64,000 bases of DNA. Source: Brachybacterium sp042666875 (GTDB lineage Bacteria; Actinomycetota; Actinomycetes; Actinomycetales; Dermabacteraceae). The translations under genes were made by a program, and so were the position numbers. Below the pieces are notes generated by a model. That model was not told where the DNA came from. It saw only the letters and a program-made list of their open reading frames with translations, and searched no databases. Positions within the stretch are counted from its first letter, which is position 1; each line of letters starts with the position of its first letter. The stretch is from the NCBI RefSeq assembly GCF_042666875.1, contig NZ_JBHTCX010000007.1, positions 285,543 through 349,542 of the forward strand. The letters run 5' to 3'. This document shows, one piece after another, positions 44,661 through 52,781 of this stretch.

Positions 44661-44984
44661 TCAGTCGTCCTTCCGCCGCGCGCTGACGGCCTCATCGAGG
44701 CGCTCGCGTGCCCCGTCGAGCCACTGCTGACAGCGTCGGGCGAGCATCTCGCCGCGCTCCCACAGCCCGATGGAGTCCTCGAGGCCGCCCTGACCGGATT
44801 CGAGGCGGCGCACGACCTCGACCAGCTGGTCGCGGGCGGCCTCGTAGGACAGCTCGGCGATGTCGGCCGGAAGCTGCTGGTCCTCCTTGGGAGTGACCTC
44901 GGGGACGGTCTCCGCGGCCTGGTGATCGTCCGTGCTCGCGGCGTCGGACGGGCCGGTGGGAGTCTCGGCAGGGGACTGGTTCAT
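44661..44984 (-). CDS. xseB: Exodeoxyribonuclease VII small subunit XseB
   Basis: Small subunit (107 residues) of exonuclease VII, which degrades single-stranded DNA. The conserved helical core SYEAARDQLVEVVRRLESGQ through LEDSIGLWERGEMLARRCQ occupies residues 48-95. The N-terminal 45 residues are an unconserved acidic/Thr-rich extension. It follows xseA after 44 bp. Confidence 0.95.
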   Translation of the reverse strand: MNQSPAETPTGPSDAASTDDHQAAETVPEVTPKEDQQLPADIAELSYEAARDQLVEVVRRLESGQGGLEDSIGLWERGEMLARRCQQWLDGARERLDEAVSARRKDD

Positions 44985-45028
44985 GGGCTTCCTTCACGGT
45001 CGGAGGGCACGGGATCAGGACGGCAGGG

Positions 45029-46330
45029 TCAGGGCGCCGGCGGCGTGTACGGGTCGTTCTCGGTGCGCTGGGCGCCGAAGCGTCCGCCGGCGACACGCAC
45101 CGACACAGGCTCCCCGACGGCGACTGCTTCCGGGGAGCGCACGATGCTGCCATCGGCCGTCTGCGCCACCGCGTAGCCGCGCTCGAGAGTGGCCAGCGGA
45201 CTGAGGGAGCGCACCTGCCGGCCGAGGTGGTCGATCTGGTCGGCGGCGCGGTCCAGTCGCGATCCCACCAGGGTGCGGGCCAGGGCGATCCGGGAACGGA
45301 TCTCGTCGGCGCGCCCGGCCAGGATGGTCGAGGGATTCTCCAGCACGGGGCGCGAGCGCATCGCATCCAGCGCGGACTGCTCCCGCTCCAACCGGGCACG
45401 GATCGCGGAGCGCAGCCGGGTGCGTCCCAGGTTCAGCTGCTCCAGCTCCGCCTGGATGTCGGGGACCACGCGCTTGGCGGCATCGGTGGGAGTGGAGGCG
45501 CGCACGTCGGCCGCGAGATCGATCAGGGGCGTATCGACCTCGTGGCCGATCGCGGAGACGATCGGGGTGCTCGCGGTGGCGACCAGCCGGGTCAGCTGTT
45601 CGTCGGAGAAGGGCAGCAGGTCCTCGAGGGAGCCGCCCCCGCGCGAGAGGATGATGACGTCGACGTCCTCGCGCTCGTCGAGCTCGCGCAGCGCCGCGGA
45701 GACCTCCCGCACGGCCTTGGTGCCCTGCACCGCCACTTCCCGGATCTCGAACTGCACTGCCGGCCAGCGGCGCCGTGCATTGACCACCACGTCACGCTCG
45801 GCGGCGGACTCGCGGCCGCAGATCAGGCCCACCACGCGCGGCAGGAAGGGCAGTGACTGCTTGCGGGACGCGTCGAACAGGCCTTCTGCGGCCAGGACCC
45901 GCTTGAGCTGCTCGAGCCGGGCGAGCAGTTCTCCGAGCCCGACCGGCCGCATGTCGTCGGCCTCGAGCTGCAGGCTGCCGCGCTTGGTCCAGAACGTCGG
46001 CTTGGCATGGACGACGACGCGGGCACCGGCGACCGGCTCCATCGGCAGGGCACGCAGCACGTGTTCGCGGATCGGCACCGAGAAGGACATGTCCACGTCG
46101 ATATCGCGCAGGGTCATGAAGCTCAGACCCGAGCCAGGACGCCGATTGAGCTGGACGATCTCGCCCTCGACCCACAGGGGGGACATCCGGGCGACGTACT
46201 CGCTCACCTTGACCGACAGCTGCCGCAGCGGCCAGGGGTTCTCCGCCGTGGTCAGCGCCGCGGTGGGAGCCAGGGCCGGCCGCGGCGCCGCGGCACCGCT
46301 CGCGCCGGGTTCGGAGGAGGTCTCGCTCAT
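45029..46330 (-). CDS. xseA: Exodeoxyribonuclease VII large subunit XseA
   Basis: Catalytic subunit of exonuclease VII (433 residues). An OB-fold N-terminal domain (about 35-135, VSEYVARMSPLWVEGEIVQL) is followed by the nuclease core with PFLPRVVGLICGRESAA, the motif DVIILSRGGGSLEDLLPF and SAIGHEVDTPLIDLAADVRASTP in two parts. The frame remains open for more than 400 codons upstream, antisense to ispH, but homology and the ATG at 46330 define the start. Operon xseA-xseB. Confidence 0.96.
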   Translation of the reverse strand: MSETSSEPGASGAAAPRPALAPTAALTTAENPWPLRQLSVKVSEYVARMSPLWVEGEIVQLNRRPGSGLSFMTLRDIDVDMSFSVPIREHVLRALPMEPVAGARVVVHAKPTFWTKRGSLQLEADDMRPVGLGELLARLEQLKRVLAAEGLFDASRKQSLPFLPRVVGLICGRESAAERDVVVNARRRWPAVQFEIREVAVQGTKAVREVSAALRELDEREDVDVIILSRGGGSLEDLLPFSDEQLTRLVATASTPIVSAIGHEVDTPLIDLAADVRASTPTDAAKRVVPDIQAELEQLNLGRTRLRSAIRARLEREQSALDAMRSRPVLENPSTILAGRADEIRSRIALARTLVGSRLDRAADQIDHLGRQVRSLSPLATLERGYAVAQTADGSIVRSPEAVAVGEPVSVRVAGGRFGAQRTENDPYTPPAP

Positions 46331-46564
46331 GGGCACCACTGTGGCACGAGGGTGGGACAGCGTGGGCCCCGCCGCCGGGCTCGGGGGATGCAGATGCCCT
46401 GGGGAGGAACGTTCCGGGGCGCACACGAGCGACGACCCTGCCGCAGCGGGATCGCGCCCCGAGGGGCGCCGCCCCGGACGCTCAGAGGTGACGTCCCGGG
46501 ACCGGGTCTGTGCAGGGTTGGTGAGTCTTGCCCCACGTCCCTGCCGTGATCGGCTCCGCGCTCC

Positions 46565-46570
46565 TACGAT
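46565..46570 (+). promoter_or_regulatory. -10 element of ispH
   Basis: TACGAT ends 6 bases before the GTG at 46577, with only GGGGGC between; a leaderless transcript is likely. Confidence 0.5.
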
Positions 46571-46576
46571 GGGGGC

Positions 46577-47581
46577 GTGAGCAACGGAACCGTCCTTCTT
46601 GCCGAGCCGCGCGGCTACTGCGCCGGAGTCGACCGGGCTGTGGTCGCCGTCGAACGGGCCCTCGAGCACTACGACGAGACCGTCTACGTGCGCCACGAGA
46701 TCGTCCACAACAAGTTCGTCGTGGATCGGCTGAAGGAGAAGGGCGCCGTCTTCGTCGAGGAGGTCGACGAGATCCCCGAGGGGTCGCTCGTGATCTTCTC
46801 CGCCCACGGGATCTCCCCGAAGGTTCGCGAGATGGCCGAGGAGCGCAATCTGCGCACCATCGACGCGACCTGCCCGCTGGTGACCAAGGTCCACAAGGAA
46901 GCGGTGCGCTTCGCCCGCGAGGACTACGACATCCTGCTGGTGGGCCACGACGGCCACGAGGAGGTCGAGGGCACGGCGGGGGAGGCCCCGGAGCACGTCC
47001 AGGTCGTCAATTCGCCCGACGACGTCGGCGACGTGACGGTGCGCGACCCCGAGAAGGTCGTGTGGCTCTCGCAGACCACCCTCAGCGTGGACGAGACCAT
47101 GGAGACCGTGAACAGGCTCCGCGAGCGCTTCCCGGCGCTGCAGGCCCCGCCCAGCGACGACATCTGCTACGCCACCCAGAACCGGCAGGTCGCGGTCAAG
47201 AACCTCGCGCCCCAGGCCGATCTGGTCCTGGTCGTCGGCTCCCCGAACTCCTCGAACTCGGTGCGTCTGATGGAGGTGGCGCTGGAGGCCGGCGCCAAGG
47301 CCTCCCATCGCATCGACTCGGTCGCCGAGCTGCGCGACGAGTGGTTCGAGGGGATCGAGACCGTGGGCGTGACCTCCGGTGCCTCCGTGCCCGAGATCCT
47401 GGTCCAGCAGCTGCTCGGCGAGCTCGCCGAGCGCGGTTTCGGAGATGTCGAGCCCGTGCGGACCGCGACGGAGGACCTCATGTTCTCCCTGCCCCGTGAG
47501 CTGCGCCAGTCGATGAAGGCCAGCGGTGAGACCGACCGCCGCCAGCGTCCCTCGGGTCGCCACGCCACGGCCGAATCCTGA
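46577..47581 (+). CDS. ispH: 4-Hydroxy-3-methylbut-2-enyl diphosphate reductase IspH
   Basis: Last enzyme of the non-mevalonate isoprenoid pathway, making IPP and DMAPP. 334 residues. The three iron-sulfur cysteines are C15 (PRGYCAGVDRAV), C99 (DATCPLVTKVHKE) and C197 (DDICYATQNRQ); the active-site Glu lies in LSQTTLS/VDET context. GTG start directly after the -10 element. It supplies substrate for the isoprenyl transferase encoded 9 kb away. Convergent with rmuC. Confidence 0.97.
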   Translation: MSNGTVLLAEPRGYCAGVDRAVVAVERALEHYDETVYVRHEIVHNKFVVDRLKEKGAVFVEEVDEIPEGSLVIFSAHGISPKVREMAEERNLRTIDATCPLVTKVHKEAVRFAREDYDILLVGHDGHEEVEGTAGEAPEHVQVVNSPDDVGDVTVRDPEKVVWLSQTTLSVDETMETVNRLRERFPALQAPPSDDICYATQNRQVAVKNLAPQADLVLVVGSPNSSNSVRLMEVALEAGAKASHRIDSVAELRDEWFEGIETVGVTSGASVPEILVQQLLGELAERGFGDVEPVRTATEDLMFSLPRELRQSMKASGETDRRQRPSGRHATAES

Positions 47582-47647
47582 TCATCATCGAGTCCTGAGC
47601 GCCGAGCCGCGGGGCACCTGCCCTCCAAGCTGACGCAGCCGCGAAAA

Positions 47648-47697
47648 ACGTTCCCGCGGGAACGTCTCGACGGAGTGCAGCGTTCCCGCGGGAACGC
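47648..47697. repeat. Twin 18-bp palindromes between ispH and rmuC
   Basis: ACGTTCCCGCGGGAACGT (47648-47665) and GCGTTCCCGCGGGAACGC (47680-47697) are each perfect palindromes with a common 16-bp core, their centres exactly 32 bp apart. They lie between convergent genes. As RNA the two cores could pair with each other into a 16-bp hairpin, so terminator and protein-binding-site explanations are both open. Confidence 0.9.
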
Positions 47698-47709
47698 GCG
47701 ATACATGGA

Positions 47710-48924
47710 TCAGCCGGCGCGATCCTCGCGATCGGGGGACTGGGCGCGGGCCTCTGCCGGGCGCGCGAGATCTGCGATATCGGCGTCATCGAGCGTGCGG
47801 GCTCGCCGCGTGAGCTGATCGACCTCGTCGATCTCCGTACCACTGAGCCCCAGGTCCTCGAACCGGCGCGCCGTGACCATGACCCGTGACTGCAGCGAGC
47901 CCACCGCCTCGTTGAACGCCGCGACCGATGAGTCCAGTGACCGGCCCACCTTGCCCAGATGGCCGACGAACGTGCCGAGCCGGTGGTGCAGTTCGCGCCC
48001 GGCCTCGAGCACTGTGCGCGCATCCCGATTGAGGGCATCGGTGCGCCACGTGTGCGCGACGGTGCGCAGCAGCGCCACCAGAGTCGCCGGCGAGGCGACG
48101 ACGACGTCCTTGGCGAAAGCGTGCTCGAGCAGATCCGGGTCCGTCTCCAGGGCCGCCGCGAGCACACCGTCGCTGGGTACGAACAGCACCGTGAACTCCG
48201 GAGTGTCCCCGAGCGCCTTCCAATAGGCCTTGCCCGAGATGACCCCGACGTGGTGACGCAGCGCCTTGGCGTGCGCCCGGCGGCGTGCCGCGGCGCGATC
48301 CGGGTCGGTCTCGCCGGTCGCATCGAGGTAGGCGTCCATCGGTGCCTTGGCGTCGACCACCACGTGCCTGTCGCCGGCCAGATGCACGACCAGATCCGGC
48401 CGCTGCCCCTTGTCCCCGTCGGCCCTCGTGCCGGCGAGCTGCTCACTGAAGTCGACGTGCTCGAGCATGCCGGCGGCCTCGACGATCCGTCGCAGCTGCA
48501 CCTCGCCCCAGCGGCCTCGCGCCGTGGGTGCCCGCAGCGCCGCGGTGAGGGCGCTGGTTCCGGTCTCCAGCGACTGCGCGCGCTGTGCGAGCTGGTCGAG
48601 ATGGGAGCGCAGCGCCCCCTCGGCCTCCATGCGCGCCGCCTCGGACCGTGCCAGGGAGCGCTCCAGGTGCGAGAGCGTGGCGGTGATGGGGGCGAGGGTG
48701 CGCTGCAGCTCCGCCTCGCGCTCCTCCTCCGCCGCGTCGCGACGGGCCACGTCGCGCTCGAAGCGTTCGTCGGCCAGGCGCAGCAGCTGACCGGAGGCCT
48801 CGGCCTCGGCGCGCTGCTGCTCACCGGCGACGCGGGCGCGCTCGCGCAGCAGCAGCCAGGTGGCGAGGGCTCCGAACGCCGCGCCCAGCAGGAATCCCAG
48901 CAGGAGCATCTGTGTACCGCTCAT
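47710..48924 (-). CDS. rmuC: DNA recombination protein RmuC
   Basis: 404 residues: N-terminal membrane anchor (MLLLGFLLGAAFGALATWLL, about 5-25), a coiled coil rich in Arg/Glu/Ala (about 25-115), then the RmuC nuclease-like domain with WGEVQLRRIVEAAGMLEHVDF, the motif HVVVDAKAPMDAYLDA and VLFVPSDGVLAAALE. RmuC proteins limit inversions and rearrangements at repeats in E. coli. The C-terminal part shows DLGLSGTEIDEVD followed by an acidic tail. Confidence 0.93.
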   Translation of the reverse strand: MSGTQMLLLGFLLGAAFGALATWLLLRERARVAGEQQRAEAEASGQLLRLADERFERDVARRDAAEEEREAELQRTLAPITATLSHLERSLARSEAARMEAEGALRSHLDQLAQRAQSLETGTSALTAALRAPTARGRWGEVQLRRIVEAAGMLEHVDFSEQLAGTRADGDKGQRPDLVVHLAGDRHVVVDAKAPMDAYLDATGETDPDRAAARRRAHAKALRHHVGVISGKAYWKALGDTPEFTVLFVPSDGVLAAALETDPDLLEHAFAKDVVVASPATLVALLRTVAHTWRTDALNRDARTVLEAGRELHHRLGTFVGHLGKVGRSLDSSVAAFNEAVGSLQSRVMVTARRFEDLGLSGTEIDEVDQLTRRARTLDDADIADLARPAEARAQSPDREDRAG

Positions 48925-48988
48925 GGGCCCAGCACACCACGGGGGTGCGACGGACGAGCGCCGCCACGCGCCGTCAGCTCACGAGGAC

Positions 48989-49462
48989 TCAGACGGGGCG
49001 AGACTCCCTGACCGTCTCGGAGCCGTCGAGCAGCCAGTCACCGCTGTCCTTGATCAGGAGGAAGTCGTAGACGGCCTCATAGCTGCCGGTGGAGTCGGTC
49101 ATCACCTCGGTGATGCGGACCTCAGCGCGGTCGCCGTCGATCGTGGTCTCGCCGATCTCTGTCTCGAAGGTCAGATCTTCCTCCTGGATGCGCTCCGACC
49201 AGCTGGAGCATGTGTAGTCCTCGCCCCGGAAGTCCTCGGTGGAGACCGCTTCGAAGGTTTCGCAGTCCCGAGCGTCCCAGGCATCCAGGTATTGCTGGAC
49301 GACGTCCTCCGGCGTCTCGCGCAGCGCGAAGAACCACACGCCGCCGACCACTGCGACGAGCGCGGTCACCAGCGCGAGAAGAGCGCAGCACCCGCCGATG
49401 ATCCACGGCAGCTTGCTGCGGGATGCGGGCCGTCCAGGTCCGGGGGAGGGGTAGGTCGCCAT
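48989..49462 (-). CDS. Secreted or membrane-anchored NTF2-like protein
   Basis: 157 residues: a short Pro/Ser N terminus, one membrane segment (about 19-46, WIIGGCCALLALVTALVAVV), then an outside domain beginning ETPEDVVQQYLDAWDARDC and containing a second Cys (YTCSSW), the pattern of small SnoaL/NTF2-like or DUF4878-like domains. Function unknown. The frame opens 50 codons earlier; I chose the ATG just before the membrane segment. Confidence 0.6.
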   Translation of the reverse strand: MATYPSPGPGRPASRSKLPWIIGGCCALLALVTALVAVVGGVWFFALRETPEDVVQQYLDAWDARDCETFEAVSTEDFRGEDYTCSSWSERIQEEDLTFETEIGETTIDGDRAEVRITEVMTDSTGSYEAVYDFLLIKDSGDWLLDGSETVRESRPV

Positions 49463-49682
49463 GTCCTCACGGTAATCGCGCAACAGGGCTCCGCAGGCCG
49501 AATCGGGGGCAGGCGGCGAGAACGACCTCGCTCGGTCGGGGCCACGCTGCACGTCGACGGGAGCGTGCATTGACGTCTCGTTCTCACCGCGAGTAGTTTC
49601 TCCAATGTTCAATCAGTTGCGAGGTCTGACGGTGGCAATCCGCCGGCCGACGGACGCCCTGCGGGCGCGGGAAGGAATGGTC

Positions 49683-50333
49683 ATGTCGCGAATCGTCATC
49701 CTGGGAGGCACCGGTTACGCCGGAGGGCACCTCGCCGCAGAGGCCGCCGAGCGCGGGCACGACGTGCTCGCCGTCAGCCGCACCGCACCGTCCGATCCCC
49801 TCGAGGGCGTCGAGTACCGCACCGGGGACGTACGCGAGGAGTCCTTCATCGCGAGCATCCTGGAGGACGCTGACGTCGTCGTCTCCGCTCTCTCACCGCG
49901 TGGGGATATGGCCGAGCCCGGCACGCTGCGCGGCATCGAGAAGACCGTCGCCCGCCTCGCGCAGGAGAAGGGCGTCCGCTTCGGCGTCATCGGCGGGGCC
50001 GGCTCCCTGCTGGTCGCCGAGGGGGGTCCGAAGTTCGTGGACTCGCCCGACTTCCCGCTCGAGGTCAAGGACGAGCCGCGCGAGCTCGACAGCGTGCTCG
50101 AAGACCTCAAGGCGGCCGACGAGGATCTGGACTGGTTCTTCATCAGCCCGCCTGCCGAGTTCGGCTCTTTCGCGCCGGGCGAGGCCACACGCAGCTACCG
50201 CCTCGGCGGCGAGGTGCTGATGAGGGACGAGGACGGGCGCTCCTTCATCTCGGGCCAGGATCTCGCGCTGGCGATCGTCGACGAGATCGAGAAGCCTGCG
50301 CACCGCCGGGGACACTTCACCGTCGCCTACTGA
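49683..50333 (+). CDS. NAD(P)-binding Rossmann-fold oxidoreductase
   Basis: Atypical short-chain reductase of 216 residues. N-terminal nucleotide loop RIVILGGTGYAGGHLAAEA (GxxGxxG), then DADVVVSALSPRGD and FGVIGGAGSLLVAE, and a late substrate-side motif SPPAEFGSFAPGE. It resembles the NmrA/YwnB-like NAD(P)H-binding proteins; no catalytic YxxxK is seen, as is usual there. GGAAGGA lies 6 bases before the ATG at 49683 when the adjacent ATG at 49677 is skipped. Confidence 0.85.
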   Translation: MSRIVILGGTGYAGGHLAAEAAERGHDVLAVSRTAPSDPLEGVEYRTGDVREESFIASILEDADVVVSALSPRGDMAEPGTLRGIEKTVARLAQEKGVRFGVIGGAGSLLVAEGGPKFVDSPDFPLEVKDEPRELDSVLEDLKAADEDLDWFFISPPAEFGSFAPGEATRSYRLGGEVLMRDEDGRSFISGQDLALAIVDEIEKPAHRRGHFTVAY

Positions 50334-50474
50334 GCGGGGATCGTGGCGCTGCCCGGCCGGGAGTGCTGGGACGCTGCCGGGAACCATGCGACCCGGTGCA
50401 CGCCAGAGCTCCCGGCCGTGACCGCGCCGAGCGCGGCTGCCTGATCTGAGAGCAGTGGCTCACCGCTGGGAACC

Positions 50475-50502
50475 GTGACGATGCTGCGGTGGCACGTAGA
50501 AT
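50475..50502 (+). promoter_or_regulatory. Promoter of ychF
   Basis: GTGACG (50475-50480) and TAGAAT (50497-50502), spacer 16 bp; the -10 ends 8 bases before the GTG at 50511, compatible with a leaderless start. Confidence 0.5.
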
Positions 50503-50510
50503 CTCCTCCC

Positions 50511-51596
50511 GTGGCTCTCACTATCGGAATCGTCGGACTGCCCAACGTCGGCAAGTCCACCCTGTTCAACGCCCTGACCCGCGCCGAGGTCCTCGCCGCG
50601 AACTACCCGTTCGCGACCATCGACCCCAACGTCGGCATGGTCCCGCTGCCGGACCCTCGGCTCGGCCGTCTCGCCGAGATGTACGACAGCGAGAAGGTGG
50701 TCCCCGCGACCGTCTCCTTCGTGGATATCGCCGGCATCGTCAAGGGCGCCAGCGAAGGGGAGGGCCTGGGCAACAAGTTCCTGGCCAACATCCGCGAGGC
50801 CGAGGCCATCTGCCAGGTCACCCGCGCCTTCTCCGATCCCGACGTGACCCGCGTGCCCGGAAGCGTCGACGCCTCCGGTGACATGGAGATCATCACCACC
50901 GAGCTGATCCTCGCCGACCTCCAGACGATTGAGAACTCGCTGCAGCGCCTGGAGAAGGACACCAAGCGCGGCGTGATCGAGCCGACCGTGCTGGAGAACG
51001 TCACCAAGGCCAAGGCACTGCTGGAGACCGGCAAGACCCTCTACCAGGGCGCCGACGCCGCCGGCATCGACGTCGCCGAGCTGCGCGAGCTGCAGCTGAT
51101 GACCGCCAAGCCCTTCATCTACGTCTTCAACACCGACGAGGACGGGCTGGCAGACACCGAGATGCAGGAGCGGCTGCGCGCGCTCGTGGCCCCCGCCGAG
51201 GCGATCTTCCTCGACGCCAAGTTCGAGGCCGAGCTGATCGAGCTCGACGCCGAGGAAGCCGCCGAGATGCTCGAATCCACCGGCCAGGAGGAATCCGGTC
51301 TGGACCAGCTCGCACGCGTCGGCTTCGACACCCTGGGCCTGCAGACCTACCTCACCGCCGGCCCCAAGGAAGCGCGCGCCTGGACGATCCCCAAGGGCGC
51401 GACCGCCCCGCAGGCCGCCGGCGTCATCCACACCGACTTCGAGCGCGGCTTCATCAAGGCCGAGATCGTCTCGTTCGACCAGCTCATGGAGGCCGGCTCG
51501 ATGAGCGAGGCCAAGGCCAAGGGCTGGGTGCGCATGGAGGGCAAGGACTACGTCATGCGTGACGGGGACGTGGTGGAGTTCCGCTTCAACGTGTGA
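50511..51596 (+). CDS. ychF: Redox-regulated ATPase/GTPase YchF (OLA1 type)
   Basis: Universally conserved Obg-family P-loop NTPase that binds ribosomes (361 residues). G1 GLPNVGKSTLFNALT (residues 8-22), G3 region FVDIAGIVKGASEGEGLGNK, a coiled-coil insertion and the C-terminal TGS-like domain ending GDVVEFRFNV. The specificity motif, NKxD in true GTPases, appears here as YVFNTDE, as in ATP-preferring YchF/OLA1 proteins. GTG start. Confidence 0.97.
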   Translation: MALTIGIVGLPNVGKSTLFNALTRAEVLAANYPFATIDPNVGMVPLPDPRLGRLAEMYDSEKVVPATVSFVDIAGIVKGASEGEGLGNKFLANIREAEAICQVTRAFSDPDVTRVPGSVDASGDMEIITTELILADLQTIENSLQRLEKDTKRGVIEPTVLENVTKAKALLETGKTLYQGADAAGIDVAELRELQLMTAKPFIYVFNTDEDGLADTEMQERLRALVAPAEAIFLDAKFEAELIELDAEEAAEMLESTGQEESGLDQLARVGFDTLGLQTYLTAGPKEARAWTIPKGATAPQAAGVIHTDFERGFIKAEIVSFDQLMEAGSMSEAKAKGWVRMEGKDYVMRDGDVVEFRFNV

Positions 51597-51705
51597 CTAG
51601 TGCCCGTCGACGGACACAGCGCTGGTCGTTTCGGCACGAGGCGGCTGGGGCGGTATCCGTATCAGGCGCGTGCCACAGTGCCTGGTGCGCTCACTGCGGT
51701 GGCGC

Positions 51706-51723
51706 TATCATGCCTGATATCAG
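51706..51723 (+). promoter_or_regulatory. Promoter and possible operator of the FitAB-type pair
   Basis: TATCAT (51706-51711) can serve as a -10, followed by the palindrome CTGATATCAG (51714-51723) and immediately AGGAGG (51724-51729). A palindrome between -10 and ribosome-binding site is where an RHH antitoxin would autorepress. Confidence 0.45.
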
Positions 51724-51738
51724 AGGAGGTGATCGCTG

Positions 51739-51972
51739 ATGCCATCCATCATCGTTCGTGGGCTCGACGACGCAGTGAAGCAGCGGCTCGCCACGCAGGC
51801 GAAGGAGCACGGTCGTTCCATGGAGGCGGAGGTTCGCGACATCCTGACGAAGGCGGCTCGACGGCCGCACATCGGGATGGCGCTGCTGTCAGCTGCGCAG
51901 GACGTTGGCGGAGTCGAAGACCTGCAGGTCCCCGCGCGTGACGACGCAGCGCGGGCGGTGGACTTCGAGTGA
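51739..51972 (+). CDS. FitA-type ribbon-helix-helix antitoxin
   Basis: 77-residue DNA-binding antitoxin. The N-terminal RHH domain (MPSIIVRGLDDAVKQRLATQ, then the motif EHGRSMEAEVRDIL) matches FitA/StbC-type proteins; the rest is a flexible toxin-binding tail. A strong AGGAGGTGA lies 9 bases before the ATG. It overlaps the toxin gene by 4 bp (GTGA). In this family antitoxin and toxin together bind the operon's own promoter. Confidence 0.9.
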   Translation: MPSIIVRGLDDAVKQRLATQAKEHGRSMEAEVRDILTKAARRPHIGMALLSAAQDVGGVEDLQVPARDDAARAVDFE

Positions 51973-52394
51973 TTGTTCTCGACACGAACGTCATCTCAGA
52001 GATCTTCCGGCCGTCGCCGGAGGCGCATGTGGTGGATTGGCTCGCGTCGTTGACGGGTGATGTCGCGATCACGTCCGTCACGCTCGCGGAGCTGTTGGCG
52101 GGTGTCCGGCGACTCCCCGACGGTCGACGCAAAGATGAGTTGACGAGGCGCGTCGAAGCCGCTCTCGAGCCGTATCGAGGGAGTCGCTCGGTGCTGCCGT
52201 TCGACGACCCGGCGGCCGACCGCTATGCCGAAGTGCTCGTGGCTCGGGAGAGCGTGGGGGCACCTATCAGCACGGCCAACGCGCAGATCGCCGCGATCTG
52301 CCTCGCGCAAGGAGCGATCTGTGCGACGCGCAATGTGAAGGACTTCGCGTACACCGGCGTCGAGCTGGTCGACCCGTGGGTCGTGAAGGGGTGA
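51969..52394 (+). CDS. FitB-type PIN-domain toxin with a substituted active-site Asp
   Basis: 141-residue PIN ribonuclease toxin of a type II toxin-antitoxin pair. Opens MIVLDTNVISEIFRP (D5); E41 lies in TSVTLAELLAGVRRLP. The third acidic residue, Asp in the family consensus ADAQIAAI, is Asn104 here (STANAQIAAIC, codon AAC at 52278-52280); in Neisseria FitB this is D104. The later ATRNVKDF region is normal for the family (D125). Loss of one metal ligand may weaken or abolish nuclease activity. GTG start overlapping the antitoxin gene. Confidence 0.9.
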   Translation: MIVLDTNVISEIFRPSPEAHVVDWLASLTGDVAITSVTLAELLAGVRRLPDGRRKDELTRRVEAALEPYRGSRSVLPFDDPAADRYAEVLVARESVGAPISTANAQIAAICLAQGAICATRNVKDFAYTGVELVDPWVVKG

Positions 52395-52490
52395 CGCCGG
52401 ATGGTGTGGCGTATCTCCGCCCGCTTCGATACGACGATGCGACTCCCGTTTATGTCGCGTTCGCCTCGAACACCGATATGCAGCGTCAAG

Positions 52491-52760
52491 GGGATGATCT
52501 CAGGGCTTCCCGGCGTCGGGAAGAGCGTGGCTGAGATCCTCGCGGCGCGTACGGGTTCGGTGCACCTGTCCGTCGATGTGGTCGAAGAGTCTGTCCTCGC
52601 CGGTGGCCTTGCGCGGGGCTGGCGCGTCGGAGTCGCCGCGTACGAGGCGGTCGGCACGATGGCGTCGATGCGGTCAACGACAGCGAGGAGGCGCGGCTGA
52701 ATCGCCCTGGCTTCCGTTCCGCTCTCTACACGGGGGTCGTCGAGGGCTCCGGGGTTCAAC
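52491..52760 (+). pseudogene. Decayed P-loop kinase/AAA-like gene
   Basis: The forward frame reads MISGLPGVGKSVAEILAART, then VHLSVDVVEE and GVAAYEAV, the N terminus of small P-loop kinases of the chloramphenicol phosphotransferase type. From 52664 a different forward frame continues with VDAVNDSEEARLNRPGF, which fits a later part of the same family (VVDAVND). So the gene has lost its start, an internal segment and its frame. It lies directly behind the FitB-type gene. Confidence 0.65.
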
Positions 52761-52781
52761 GTCGTCGGCCCACCGGTTATC

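Noticed and set aside
46331..47563. 410-codon extension upstream of xseA
   Set aside because: It runs antisense to ispH and has no exonuclease homology. The conserved OB domain starts just after the ATG at 46330.
47648..47697. LexA boxes
   Set aside because: Actinobacterial SOS boxes read GAAC-N4-GTTC; here the order is GTTC-N6-GAAC, and no SOS-type gene start is near.
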